Assembly: GCA_905221605.1 (NCBI GenBank)
Contig: CAJNDS010002647.1
Span: forward strand, 251,001-315,000
DNA: 64,000 nt
Source of the DNA: Symbiodinium natans
Lineage: Eukaryota > Sar > Dinophyceae > Suessiales > Symbiodiniaceae
Direction of reading: 5' to 3'
Positions 31,836 to 42,099 of the stretch are shown piece after piece (position 1 is the stretch's first letter; each line of letters starts with the position of its first letter). The notes beneath the pieces were generated by a model. It made no database searches and was not told the DNA's origin. It saw only the letters and a list, made by a program, of their open reading frames with translations. The position numbers were made by a program, and so were the translations under genes.

Positions 31836-32150
31836 TCACAGGCCGCTGCCTGCACCAGAGTAGGAGCCGTAGAAGAAGACGGCCAGAAGGCCAACGGCAG
31901 CCGTGCCCGCCAACAGGCCCAAGAACACCAGCGGAAACCTCGTGGGCTCGCCGCCAGTTGCAGCCATGCTCACTTGCACTGAGCGGCCCTCTGCCTGGAA
32001 TGCTGGAGCCTGGGCGAATGCTCCAGCCTCAGCCTGCGGAGTGGAGCCGCGAAGCGACTGCGGGGCAACGAAGCTCTCTGCCGGCAGCAGGACGTACATG
32101 GCGCAGGCCACCAAGGCCGCCACGAGCAGGTTGGCACTGCGCTTTGCCAT
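31836..32150 (-). CDS. psbJ: Nuclear-encoded PsbJ, copy 7
   Basis: Met18 version. Here the reading frame stays open 59 codons upstream of MAKRS, to a Met at 32327, because the spacer is diverged. The upstream residues lack a signal peptide and are absent from the other copies, so MAKRS is kept as the start. Confidence 0.92.
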   Translation of the reverse strand: MAKRSANLLVAALVACAMYVLLPAESFVAPQSLRGSTPQAEAGAFAQAPAFQAEGRSVQVSMAATGGEPTRFPLVFLGLLAGTAAVGLLAVFFYGSYSGAGSGL

Positions 32151-32489
32151 GGTCGAGTGGTTCAGGAGTACTGCCGCTATGCCACTGGGAGCTTGCACCA
32201 ACTCATGGCGATGAACAACACTGCTCGCATGCAGAGTACATGCACCACTCAGCTCACCGCAAGATCCGCCAGGCCTCGGCCCTGTTGAATGAAACTCGGG
32301 TGCTTCTGGCTTGTTACTTGTTGCCATGCTTGCTGCAAACGGATTTCAATCTCTTCCGACATCTGTCAAACTTCCGCCTAGCATGCGACTACCTCTGATC
32401 AACACCGCCCTGCTTGTGATCACTTTTTGCTCACTGCCCTTTGTACTTTGGAGCCAATCTGCCTTTGTACAAAAACCTCGCCCAGCCAC
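32151..32489. other. Divergent 339-bp spacer between psbJ copies 7 and 8
   Basis: Only partly similar to the regular spacers. The CTCTGATCAACA and TGATCACTTTTTGCTCACTG words are conserved, but the palindrome is not. It marks the end of the homogeneous part of the array. Confidence 0.6.
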
Positions 32490-32804
32490 TCACAGGCCGC
32501 TGCCCGCACCAGAGTAGGAGCCGTAGAAGAAGACGGCCAGAAGGCCAACGGCAGCTGTGCCCGCCAACAGGCCCAAGAACACCAGCGGAAACCTCGTGGG
32601 CTCGCCGCCCGTTGCAGCCATGCTCACTTGCACTGAGCGGCCCTCTGCCTGGAACGTTGGAGCCTGGGCGAATGCTCCAGCCTCAGCCTGCGGAGTGGAG
32701 CCGCGAAGCGACTGCGGGGCAACGAAGCTCTCTGCCGGCAGCAGGACGTACACGGCGCAGGCCACCAAGGCCGCCACCAGCAGGTTGGCACTGCGCTTTG
32801 CCAT
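32490..32804 (-). CDS. psbJ: Nuclear-encoded PsbJ, copy 8 (first in transcription order)
   Basis: Val18, and Thr50 in place of Ala50 (APTFQAE) in the transit region. The sequence upstream of the start is unlike the other spacers after about 12 nt. The coding part is still almost identical to copies 2-7, although both flanks have diverged. Confidence 0.93.
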   Translation of the reverse strand: MAKRSANLLVAALVACAVYVLLPAESFVAPQSLRGSTPQAEAGAFAQAPTFQAEGRSVQVSMAATGGEPTRFPLVFLGLLAGTAAVGLLAVFFYGSYSGAGSGL

Positions 32805-32997
32805 GGTCGAGTGGTTCAGTCTGCCGCACTATATTACAGCCTTACAGCTATCAAACTGACCTGCTGACTTGGGCTGCAACACGTCACAGGTCTTGTGGCA
32901 CTTGCTTCTCAAAACCACCCGACCAGTTGCATCGCAGAGTCATTCAACAAATTCAACAATTTCATGCTCGGAAGAAACACACCCTACTCCAAGGCAC

Positions 32998-35900
32998 CTT
33001 TGCCAATCCATCCACCTTCGCTTGGAGGGAAAGGGTCACCAAGCGGGTATCCTTGCAAGCAAGCGAGTTGAAAGATCCACTAGGTCTGACTATGACGATG
33101 CTCGATGACAGCCTGCCCTTCAGCCTAGTTTCGTGCGACTTTCCCAGTGCCAAGAGCTTGTCGTAGATCTGCTCCGGCATAGCAGCTCCCTACGGAGCAA
33201 GGACAAACGTTGTTGCAAGAAACCAAAATTCGCAAACTGGCCGATGAACATCAGACTGCCTTCTTGGAAGTCATCTGCAGGAACGACGGGGTCATGGTCC
33301 TGCCTGCTGCGTTGCGCCATACTTGTGCAACAGAAGTGCGGCCAGAAGCCAATTCAAGTACTCTGCTCAGGTTCTTTTCGCGGTGTGCCAAGACTTGTAC
33401 TTACACTTCCCTAGTGGCATCTCTCTTGGACACCCGCCGAAGAGGTCGAAGGACTCATCCGAGTCCAAGATCTCAATTGTCTTCGAGACCGCCTTCAATG
33501 ATGATTTGGCACTTCAACGGCTCAAGGCGAGCCCTCCTGAAATTCAGTGGTTCGTTTTCTCCTCGGACTTCGGGCTAGTCACGACGAGTCAAATGATTTG
33601 GCTTCAACATGCTTCAACCACACACTGGCTGCCAGTGTCACCATCCCTCGGACTGAAATGGCCTGCATCTCGTTAGATCGGAGTTTCTGCCGTGCATCCC
33701 ACTCTTTGCCCTTCGCGTCGCACTGCTCCTGCACCTGCGTTATAGCGTGGCTGTACTGGCCAGGACAACAGACCTAAGCAGCAAAACAAAGTCCACCTCG
33801 CTACTAACTCTTGTAGGCAAGAGGTTTCGCAGGTTCCAGACAAAACGCTACTACTAGGGCAGAGACATGCAGCCTATTCCTTGCACAAGAACTCATGCTA
33901 GGAGGAATGCCCCATCATTTTTGTCTTTGACCTTGATCCCTTCACCAAAACAAACCCACATGGAGAGGCTCGGCTGAACAAGGACACGCTTTGCATGCTT
34001 CTGCAGTCTCCTGGATCAACCTTCTCGCGAGCATGAGCAGGGTTCGGTCGAGATTTTTGTTGACTGGAGTTGGCTCTGTTATGTACACTTTTTGCCCCTT
34101 CTTTTGTGGGAGGGTGTTTGTTTTTAACATCTCCTTTTCAGGCTTAGGGCTTCTCACCCCCTGTCTCCTGCAACATGTCCCTTTCCACCGAACAGGGTTC
34201 AGACCCTCTCCTTTTGGGGGCTTCAAGCTTTCGAACCCGTAGAGCTGACAGCTTCCCACCCTGCAGCAATATCACGACCATTCACTACCGGCTATCGGCC
34301 TTCTTTGCGAAGGCGAGGTCTTCCTCCACAGAGCCTTTGGCATCCTTGACTGCCTGAGTACTGGCTTCAGACATTTTGTTCTTTGGTCGTTGCAGCGTTG
34401 CAATGGCTTTCCAATCAAGAAGAACTTGCCTGCTTCTTCTGAAGGCGCTCCTCATCAGCAGCAGTCTTCTCCTCCTCTTACAACACGGGCTGAGTTGCAA
34501 CAGGTTTGGAACCTGGTTCTGGTAAGAAAGCATGCTTCTTGATGAGTGCTACACAAACACCAAGGACCATTCTGTACATCGACGGCCCCCTGATGTTCCA
34601 GTTGAAGCAACGGGTGTTCTGCACCCGGGGGTTACCATGTTTAGGGGGTCCAACCACCACATGGGCCCAAGGGCTTCCCACCTTCTTCGTTGCGATCTGC
34701 ACTTTGGCAGAGTCGATTTCTTTTCCTCGGCTGGGGCTGACGGCAACACGGATCCCAGCTTTGCCTTCTTTCTTTTACTGGCAGGACTTGCACGTGCACA
34801 ACAGCAACACACGACTCCAGCAACTACATGCTTCTGCTTTTCCTTTTTCAGTAGTGGACTGGTGAGAAGTGTTTCTGTGTTCGACGACTCATGGGAGCAA
34901 GGCTCGCTTGGCTGACACAAGCTTTTCGTAGGCAGCCTTGTTCTGAAGCTCCTCGTCGTGCAACTCCTGAAGGGGGGTTCATGCTATGCTTTCACTAAGT
35001 CCGACACCTGCCCCCAATCCAGCAACATGCATCATGCAAGAACCGGTCGCCGACAATCCATCCTTCCCCACTGAAACCCGGCCTTGAGGCTGGTGTCGAA
35101 GTCTGTCTCAAGTCCATCAATGACCCCTCGCACGGAGCCTTCATCTGGCTGCAGTTCAGCTAGCAAGCGACTTAGAAATGCGATCGCAATCTGTCCTAGC
35201 ATGTGCCGTCACTGTTGGCTTATGTTGGCTTCTTTGCTTCTGGCGCCTGATGTCGGATCCTGCAGAAAGGCCATGAGCTGCTGACGACTCTCGGACTTGA
35301 GATAGTCTCCTTGCCTGCACATGGAGACACGCAAGCGCACACATCACGCAACAACACGCATCCCCGTATCTCCCCGGGGAGCTGGGGCCTCTCTGCCACG
35401 GCTCGGAGCTGGCGCACTGAAGCGTCTGGGGGCCTCTGCCTGGATCTGAGACACTTTGATTTCTGAGGGAAGTACCCTGAAGCCGAGTCATAAAGCATTC
35501 TTGTCATGACCAGGTGGCAGGAAGGATGGGAAGGACGAGGTGTTCAGGGCAACCTGGGCGGAGCGTACCTGATCTGAGATTCAAGAAGTGCGGGTGCATA
35601 GGCACTGCTTTGATCTGCATCGTGTGATCGTGCATGCATCTCGGGCCGAAACAGCGTTCAAGTTGTTGAACATCTCCCGCTCATCTTCCTGGAACTTGGC
35701 CACCTCGTGCCAGATCGTCCGTGGACAGATGGGTAGGAGCAAGCGAGACGAGCTTCCCAAGTTCATGCAATGCAAAGGTCACACGCCTGCTTCTTTCGCA
35801 GGGCCACCGACTCGTCCAAAGACGCCTCGTTCCTGTCAACCTCCTCCTGCCTTGCAGCTGGATAGCTTTCAGTTCATGAGATAGTGTGATGCGCAGAGGG

Positions 35901-36425
35901 CTGCAGCGAGGTTAGGCATTGCTATGCTACGGCTAATGGCCCTCCAGGTGCCAAAGGATGCCGAAGGATGCCGAGGGGCAAATTCTTGTACTCTGTGGCC
36001 AGGCTTGAGCTGATGGCGGTGAGCTCGGTGATGCGCGTCTCCCATTCCTAGCGTCATGAGGCGTCCTGTGGTCTACGACTTGTGCGTGGCCTGGGTTGCA
36101 GAACGTCCGCAACAACTCGCTATGCTATATCAGACAGAACTGTTGTCCTTGATGCTGGCCCGTGCCTCCAAGATAGCCTTGCGATGCTTTAGGAAAGACA
36201 GACTCAACGAACCAGGTGGTGCTTTGTCCTGCCTTCTCCTTTTCCTTTCCATTCTCCTGATTCATGTACCAGAGAATGTCGGTAGATTCACTGTGGATTC
36301 GTAGTGGATTCACAAATCTCCGGTGCACCTCTCAGCTCTCTCCCCGTCTCCTTGCACCAACAGTTGTACTTCTCCATGAGGTCAGCTTCCTCTTCCGCTT
36401 CGCTCTCCAGCTGCTCCTCTGGCAG
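32998..36425 (-). CDS. Coiled-coil family protein, N-terminal half
   Basis: Exons on the minus strand in family order: EEQLESEAEEEADLMEKYNC then WCKETGREL (~36336-36425), ILEARASIKDNSS (~36138-36175), ITELTAISSSLATEYKNL (~35975-36045), EVDRNEASLDESVALRKKQ (~35795-35860), EVAKFQEDEREMFNNLNA (~35650-35712), SESRQQLMAFLQDPTSG (~35235-35310), DEGSVRGVIDGLETDFDTSL (~35080-35160), ELHDEELQNKAAYEKLVSAK (~34890-34970), EEEKTAADEERLQKKQ (~34430-34490), STQAVKDAKGSVEEDLAFA (~34295-34360), CDAKGKEWDARQKLRSNEMQ (~33645-33740), VSKTIEILDSDESFDLFG (~33430-33500), PSFLQMTSKKA (~33265-33300), IYDKLLALGK (~33140-33185) and DTRLVTLSLQAKVDGLAK ending at 32998. This is strongly coiled-coil and Glu/Lys/Gln-rich. 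The first exon, expected to encode a signal peptide, was not found. The reading does not end in a stop but at a GT donor, pointing to continuation at 24066. Confidence 0.7.
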
Positions 36426-36791
36426 AGTTGCGTGCCCGAAGCAGCTGAAGAGACATCCAACTTCATTCAACATCAGTCAACACCGCAAGATGTTGCGTCA
36501 TGCATGTTGGGTCCTTCATACCTTGCAGGAGACTCACGACTTTGCCCACAGGCCGCGCCTGCCCGCGTTCACATTACTCACTCGGCTGACGTCTCACAGA
36601 AAGACTACGTGACTACGCCCTATGGACTCATATGGACTTCAAAAACTTGTGCGAATGGCGAAGGGTCATGTTGCTGCACATGGGTTCTTCCGGGGCAAGC
36701 CTTTCCATGAATCGAAGCTATCCTTTGTGCTTTCTGAGTGAAACGATAACGCGGTTCCCCTTCTCACGGATGCTCATAATGTACAACTCGC

Positions 36792-39704
36792 TCACTGGAT
36801 TGGTCTCAGGTGATCATCCATGGGCATGGGCTGGTACCCCTGCTTCGGGTCTGCGGCGTAGAACCCATCCTGAAAGCAACGAGATCAACAATCGCATCTG
36901 AACTGTTGCCAGAGGTTCCACAGCAGACGGCCGAGATCAAAGAAGCTCCAAGATCAGTCATAGTTGCTGGCCGCAGACGGGTTTTGACAGCCCGACGCCG
37001 CAGGATCTCAATAACTGCCTTCAATGGCTTGAATGTGCAACAATCTGCAAACAACCCGCTCAACCCCAACACACCCCAACAACACGGCCTGAAAGGCATT
37101 GCGCGAGGAAGACAAGTTGGGACACACCCTTCTCTCCACCTCTTCAAGCTCGTTCCTGGGCAGGTGCGGCTTACAAAGTAGCAGCCGGACAGTTCTTTAC
37201 CCCCCTTCTCAACAAAAACATATGCTTGAGGGGCTAGGCCAACAACAGCTAGCAGCCAGCTGTGTGAGTGCAGGCCAGCAGGCGTGGCCATCACAAGGAG
37301 AAAGGCGCGAGCGCAGTCGCACAGCAGACAAACGCACGGGCACGTGAAGTGCACGAGCCACACAAGGTACGGAAGATATGGATGATAAAATGCTATGACT
37401 TCCGGGTTCTGGCCTGTGCTTTGTGGCCCCGAATGCCCCCCCCCCCCCCCAAAAAAAAAAGAAAAGGGAAGATGATTTTCAGCGGAGGCTCCGCGCCGGC
37501 CAGTCTCCGATCCAGGACACCTCCGGCGGCGGGTACAAGTACCAGCCTCTGCAGCACAACAAACAGTCCTACGGAGTCCCAAAACATGCCTTGCCATGCC
37601 TTGCCCATCTGTGGGCGGAGCATGAACACATAACAGTGTCGAAAGTGCACAAGTGCCACGAGAAGTTGCTCTTTTCAGAGATTCCAAACAATGTCCCAGC
37701 CGAGCCACAGCGCACTCTCCGCGCTTCCTCGGCATAGCGCTCAGCCACCTCCTCTTCAAAATCAACTTGCGGTCTGATGGAAGACATGAGAGGGGGGCTC
37801 ACTTATAGCTGCAAGCTGCAAACTGGCAATGTAGAAACAAAGCTTAGGTCAGGGGACTTGGTAGCTCTGCAACTGGCTGGCCAGATGGCGGGCGAATGCA
37901 AGAATTACTTGGTGGCCTCACCTCGCCCACTCTGACCACACAACAGCAACCCACTGCAAGTGGCCAGTCCAGAGGCAAGGACTGCAGGTAGGAGACCAAC
38001 GAGTCATCGATTCTCGACACGGGCCATTTGATCACGAACCTGGCAAAAGAAGTGTATGGCACAAAACAAGCACAAAGCTGAGCACAAAGCTGAGCACAAA
38101 GCCCACAAAGCCCACAAAGCTGAGCACAAGCAGCTCAAAGAGTGCTGGCAACCGTTTGGCCCCACCTCGTCACATCGAAGAGCTGGTCAAACGAAGGCTG
38201 GTAGTGGTCCTGCGCTTCAAAGCAAGAGTGTTAGGCAGCACAGTGCCTTCCTCCAGACTTTCAATTTGACTGGCTAGGGTCCGACAGGAGCACTGGTACG
38301 CAGCCGGCCCAGAGTGCCTGTAGGGGCCACTCTGGAACTCTGAGAAGGGGGTACGATGGGGGTACCAAAGCGACCAATTCAACGGACAGGTCTTGGGGGG
38401 CAGCTTCCCGCACCCTGTGGCTGTTTGGCCCTGCCTCGAAGAAGCGAACCGACCAGGCTGCACGCCCTCGCGGCACCAGACAGAACACGGAATTCCCCAT
38501 GAGCCTGGCACTCTGATGCTTTTGGTTTGGTGCGCTCAGTGCGCGAAGACTGCGCTTTTCTGAGCCCTTGGGCAAGACACGACATCCGCCTCTGCATACC
38601 ATCCGGATTCAGCATGTCCCTGATTGTTGAAAATGCGTGAATCTTGAAGCCTGGAGCCGAAGACAAGGCGACAACTTTGCCGCGAACATCGGCAGCCTCT
38701 ACGATGTCTGACCACAGCTTCCCTGCAAAGGTCGCGAGATGTTCGCGTTCTCTCATAGGCTTTGCATGGGTCTCGAAACCAAGGATGTCTTTCATGTTGA
38801 TAAAGGGTGGAACAACAATATCCTTCAATGGGTTGAAGGGTGGAATGCGGCCTTGGTCGGGACCAAAGTCGTCAAGAGATCGCTCAAAACCAACCTCCGT
38901 CTCTGGAGTGAGGAACACACTCCGAGGTATGTGGCTTCGCCATGAAGGGAAGAGGTCGATGTAGTGAAAGGAGAAGATGTGATCTTGCCCCCTGCTCCGC
39001 TGGAAGTACGTGAGCTGCGAGACAAGTGTCGCATGATCAGCATCGAGCTCATCGAAATCTGAAATTCCTGCAACCTGATGGCAGCAGGCATAAGTAGGCA
39101 CGAAAAAATAGTCGGCCTTGTCCGGGTCGAATGTCCGAACAGGAGATGTCCTGAAAAAATCATGAAAGCCAACGTCCATGCCCCACTGGCGATAATGGCA
39201 GAAAGCAGAAGAGCGCGTTAGCTTGCCAACCGGGCCCGCGTCCGCCTCCCCATAAACGTAGACACGAACCGGCGGAGCGACATCCGCGAACGGGATCAAC
39301 GCAGCAGACGGGGCCAATTCCCATACGGGATGCCAACTCAGAGAGCTCTCCGTGCGGTCCGTGCGGTCCGTGCGGTCCGTGCGGTTCCTGCCTTGCCGAC
39401 CTCCCAGTTCCTGCCGCAGTGCATGCGAGGCAAAACCTCCCAAGTTCTCCTGGTATGGCAGGGACGACCTTTGGAACACTCCACCCCGTCCCAAGAATAA
39501 AAAAGAAAGACTCAATTCCAGGTCGAGCGTCTCGCTCGACGTCATCGGGTATGAACTCCTCAGTAAAAGCTGCAGCTCCCAGATGCAGCGATCGCCCAAC
39601 CAGCTCACGAAAGCGCCGAATCTGGTAGAGCAACCGATCCTTCCAATACCGCACATCCTGCCATGCCGTTTGTTCAACAGAACTTCAATGCTGCCTCCTG
39701 GCAC
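36792..39704 (-). CDS. Exostosin-family (GT47-like) glycosyltransferase
   Basis: A long exon (~38583-39290) carries the exostosin N-terminal fold: VRVYVYGE, RTFDPDKADYFFVPTYACC, a GQDHIFSFHYIDLFPSW segment and NPLKDIVVPPF. Further exons complete the domain: GNSVFCLVPRGRAAWSVRFF (~38432-38515), ALWAGCVPVLLSDPS (38273-38320), FARFVIKWPVSRIDDSLVSY (~37960-38050), and DFEEEVAERYAEEARRV (~37735-37790). A likely last exon, FYAADPKQGYQPMPMDDHL, has a stop at 36792. GT47 enzymes transfer sugars in the Golgi lumen during polysaccharide or glycoprotein synthesis; substrate is not predictable here. The N-terminus is uncertain: about 39540-39654 reads LYQIRRFRELVGRSLHLGAA, and a candidate signal-peptide exon lies near 41066. 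Introns contain homopolymers (C16 near 37435) and a CACAAAGCTGAG repeat (~38065-38130). Confidence 0.8.
38065..38130. repeat. 12-bp CACAAAGCTGAG/CACAAAGCC tandem repeat
   Basis: Five to six imperfect units in an intron of the exostosin gene. Confidence 0.85.
39346..39385. repeat. 9-bp GTGCGGTCC tandem repeat
   Basis: About four units in the presumed intron or 5' portion of the exostosin gene. Frames through it (RTDRTDRTD) are artefacts. Confidence 0.9.
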
Positions 39705-39959
39705 GCTGCACCCTCACCTCCCCCCCCTCGGAATGTCATATCCAGATGAAGAGCTCCACCCTCCAACAACACTGCAAAGCCAACGCCACCAGTCCTGGTC
39801 TCCGACAGGCCAAGCACTGTGAAGAAAGAAACCAGGATGTGCTGCCGTCAGGAAGTGGTCGTGCAACACCGCCTCTGGCTGACGCTGCATGTGGTCATCA
39901 CGAAAAGGGAATGCAAGGAGTTAAGGGATGATCAACCACGTAATTAGGCGCGACCGACA

Positions 39960-41075
39960 AATACCCTGTACCTACACGCCTTCACCCGCAAGGTAGGCCA
40001 ACTCTGAGACGACGACAAAGGTGTGCAGCGCTGCCACGAAGCGCCCGCGGCGCCAGGAACCTGCAACCTGCACTGCTGGGTCGCTCGATGACAGGCCATG
40101 TTCACCGGCGAGGATTTAAGGCACAAGTGCTCAAGGTGCCTGAGCCAGAAGTAGGGTAGCCGCGCCCAGGAAGCAGCCAGGATCCGGCGACAGGCCAAGT
40201 GCTGCAGCTGCCTCCTGCAACGCAGTTCAAGGTCAAGGGGGCGATTCCGGAAGGCATGGGCCAAGATATGCAAGCATCCGACCCTGCATGCAGCCAGCAG
40301 CCTCTGCCTGCTGCGCCTGCTGCGCCTCACAGCCAAGTCCAAGCCAGGTCCAAGCCAGCTGAACTCAAACCTGTTGACTGCTGAAGTGCCTCAGGAAAAC
40401 CCGGCTCAGCAGCACCAGCACCCAAAGTGAGGGTGCCAAGGCCAGCGAGCCAAGTAGCCCAGGCCGAGCTTTGGGTGCAGTTGGGGTCCGTGAAGAGGCC
40501 GTCCATGGCCAGCGGCACAGTTTGCGGGGATTCGAGGCCGCAGCTATTTGTGGATTGGAGGCCGGTGTTGCCGGCAGCATGGGTACTGAAGTACTGCCAT
40601 ATTGCCTCATGAAGCCTCCAGACGTATACTGAAACTCGTTGAAGGTACATTTGCATACGTTTCCGGAAGCCCAAGGCCCAAAGTTGATTGGTGGATGTAG
40701 CAGAGCCGCTTAGCTGACACAACTTCTGTTGCTCTGCTGCATCTGACGCCTGACAGCCGCGACGAGGCAAGGCAGCATGAAAGAATGAGAAACACCGAAA
40801 TCGACACGATTGCATGCCGTTCTCCGACAATCACTTCTCCGCCAGAGAGCATAAGCCGGTACCCTTCTGACCTCTTCACTCAAAGAAGAACGAAAACAAG
40901 CAAAGGGCCCCCCCCCCCCCCCCGTCATGACGTTACGGGCCCCCACGGGGCGCCACCTCTGCAGCCATCTCATCGAGGCTGAGCGCTGCTGCTGCGCAGG
41001 GCAGCAAGAGGCGCAGGAGGCCGCGCATGGCTTCGCCGCGCATGGCTTCCTGCACGTTGAACATGTTGACATACG
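39960..41075 (-). CDS. Possible exons upstream of the exostosin gene
   Basis: About 40975-41066 reads MFNVQEAMRGEAMRGLLRLL followed by LPCAAAALSLDEMAAE and a GT donor, a good signal-peptide first exon. About 40385-40610 encodes VWRLHEAIWQYFST and later FTDPNCTQSSAWATWLAGLG. About 39980-40075 encodes GRFVAALHTFVVVSELAYLA and stops. The pieces could form a small secreted or membrane protein, or the 5' end of the exostosin gene, whose own start was not found. No family is recognised, and a C17 homopolymer near 40907-40923 interrupts the region. Confidence 0.33.
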
Positions 41076-41141
41076 GTGGTGGATTCAATGCAAGAGATGA
41101 AAGACCCTACAGCCGAGAGCCCCATGGAGGACTCGCTCTTT

Positions 41142-41252
41142 TCGTCTTCTTCTTCTTCTTCTTCTTCTTCTTCTTCTTCTTCTTCTTCTTCTTCTTCTTC
41201 TTCTTCTTCTTCTTCTTCTTCTTCTTCTTCTTCTTCTCCTTCTTCTTCTTCT
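41142..41252. repeat. (TTC)n microsatellite
   Basis: About 110 bp of nearly pure TTC trinucleotide, giving poly-Ser, poly-Phe, poly-Glu or poly-Arg frames depending on reading. Not coding. Confidence 0.97.
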
Positions 41253-41439
41253 GCGCACTTTAGGGTGGGTTGAGTGAGCCTCTCTCTCATTGCCACACAA
41301 CGGTTGGAAAAGAAAGAACAAGAGCAAAAGCAATGCCACTTGCTGCCATCAAGGAGCAATTGGGGAGCGGATCTCCAGCTCATGCAGCGGTAGCCACCGC
41401 TTGAGCTGGAATGGCTCCATACACCATGAAATATCACGT

Positions 41440-41528
<89 letters not shown>

Positions 41529-41709
41529 CGCACACACGCACACACGCACACACGCACACACGCACACACGCACACACGCACACACGCACACACGCACACA
41601 CGCACACACGCACACACGCACACACGCACACACGCACACACGCACACACGCACACACGCACACACGCACACACGCACACACGCACACACGCACACACGCA
41701 CACACGCAC
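41440..41709. repeat. (CA)n passing into (CACACACG)n minisatellite
   Basis: A CA run with one early CACG interruption (41440-41520) changes to a very regular CACACACG octamer for about 23 units, up to 41709. The order suggests that a single G substitution in a CA tract was amplified as an octamer. Confidence 0.97.
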
Positions 41710-42099
41710 CCTGATTACTCCCAAGCAAACGGCGAGGCATGATGAAAGATGCACACGAGAGCAGCCAAAGCTGAGCTGACAGCTTCCTATGCCTAACATT
41801 CTTACCCTCTCAGGTCTGTCGCAAGTCCCACTGATGTTGCACGAACAGGACTGTAGACACTGTAAAACGAAGCGTTGCACTGACATATGCAACCTGCAAC
41901 CCAGCCACAATGGCCAAGAAGGGAACCAAGAAGCTCCACCTTGTCACAAAAGACGATCATGCGGTCTCGTTTGAAATTGTCAGACTATGTCACGCGGCGC
42001 GACAGTACTGAGCATCTGACATCCAGGGTTCAACAGACATAATGCCAATGATGAAGTCTGCGTTGTCACTGAAGATCCCTGCATGACTAGCATGCAGCT

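Larger units (their letters stand above)
28794..32804. repeat. psbJ tandem array, ~606-bp units
   Basis: Seven head-to-tail units starting at 28794, 29400, 30006, 30612, 31218, 31836 and 32490 (periods 606, 606, 606, 606, 618, 654), plus an outlying copy at 27629. Coding and spacer sequence are both repeated in the core units, while the outermost units share only the coding part. Confidence 0.95.
24067..32997 (-). other. Putative 8,931-bp intron holding the psbJ array and another gene
   Basis: The 5' coiled-coil half ends ...KVDGLAK at 32998, followed by GTGCCTTGG (donor GT at 32996-32997). The 3' half begins VRKQIDAMV at 24066, preceded by CCCCTTGAAG (acceptor). The join is phase 0 and gives KVDGLAKVRKQIDAMV, which fits the family at that point. 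Everything between, including eight psbJ copies and the 24.3-27.2 kb exons, is on the same strand. Alternatives are two fragments of different paralogues or an assembly join. Confidence 0.55.

Noticed and set aside
37435-37460. C16-A10 homopolymer junction as a possible retroposon tail
   Set aside because: It is inside an exostosin intron, lacks an adjacent element or target-site duplication, and may be assembly-sensitive.
41027-41339. Poly-Phe, poly-Ser and poly-Arg frames
   Set aside because: Translations of the TTC trinucleotide repeat.
41440-41709. CRISPR-like regular repeat
   Set aside because: There are no unique spacers; it is a continuous octamer satellite in a eukaryotic context.
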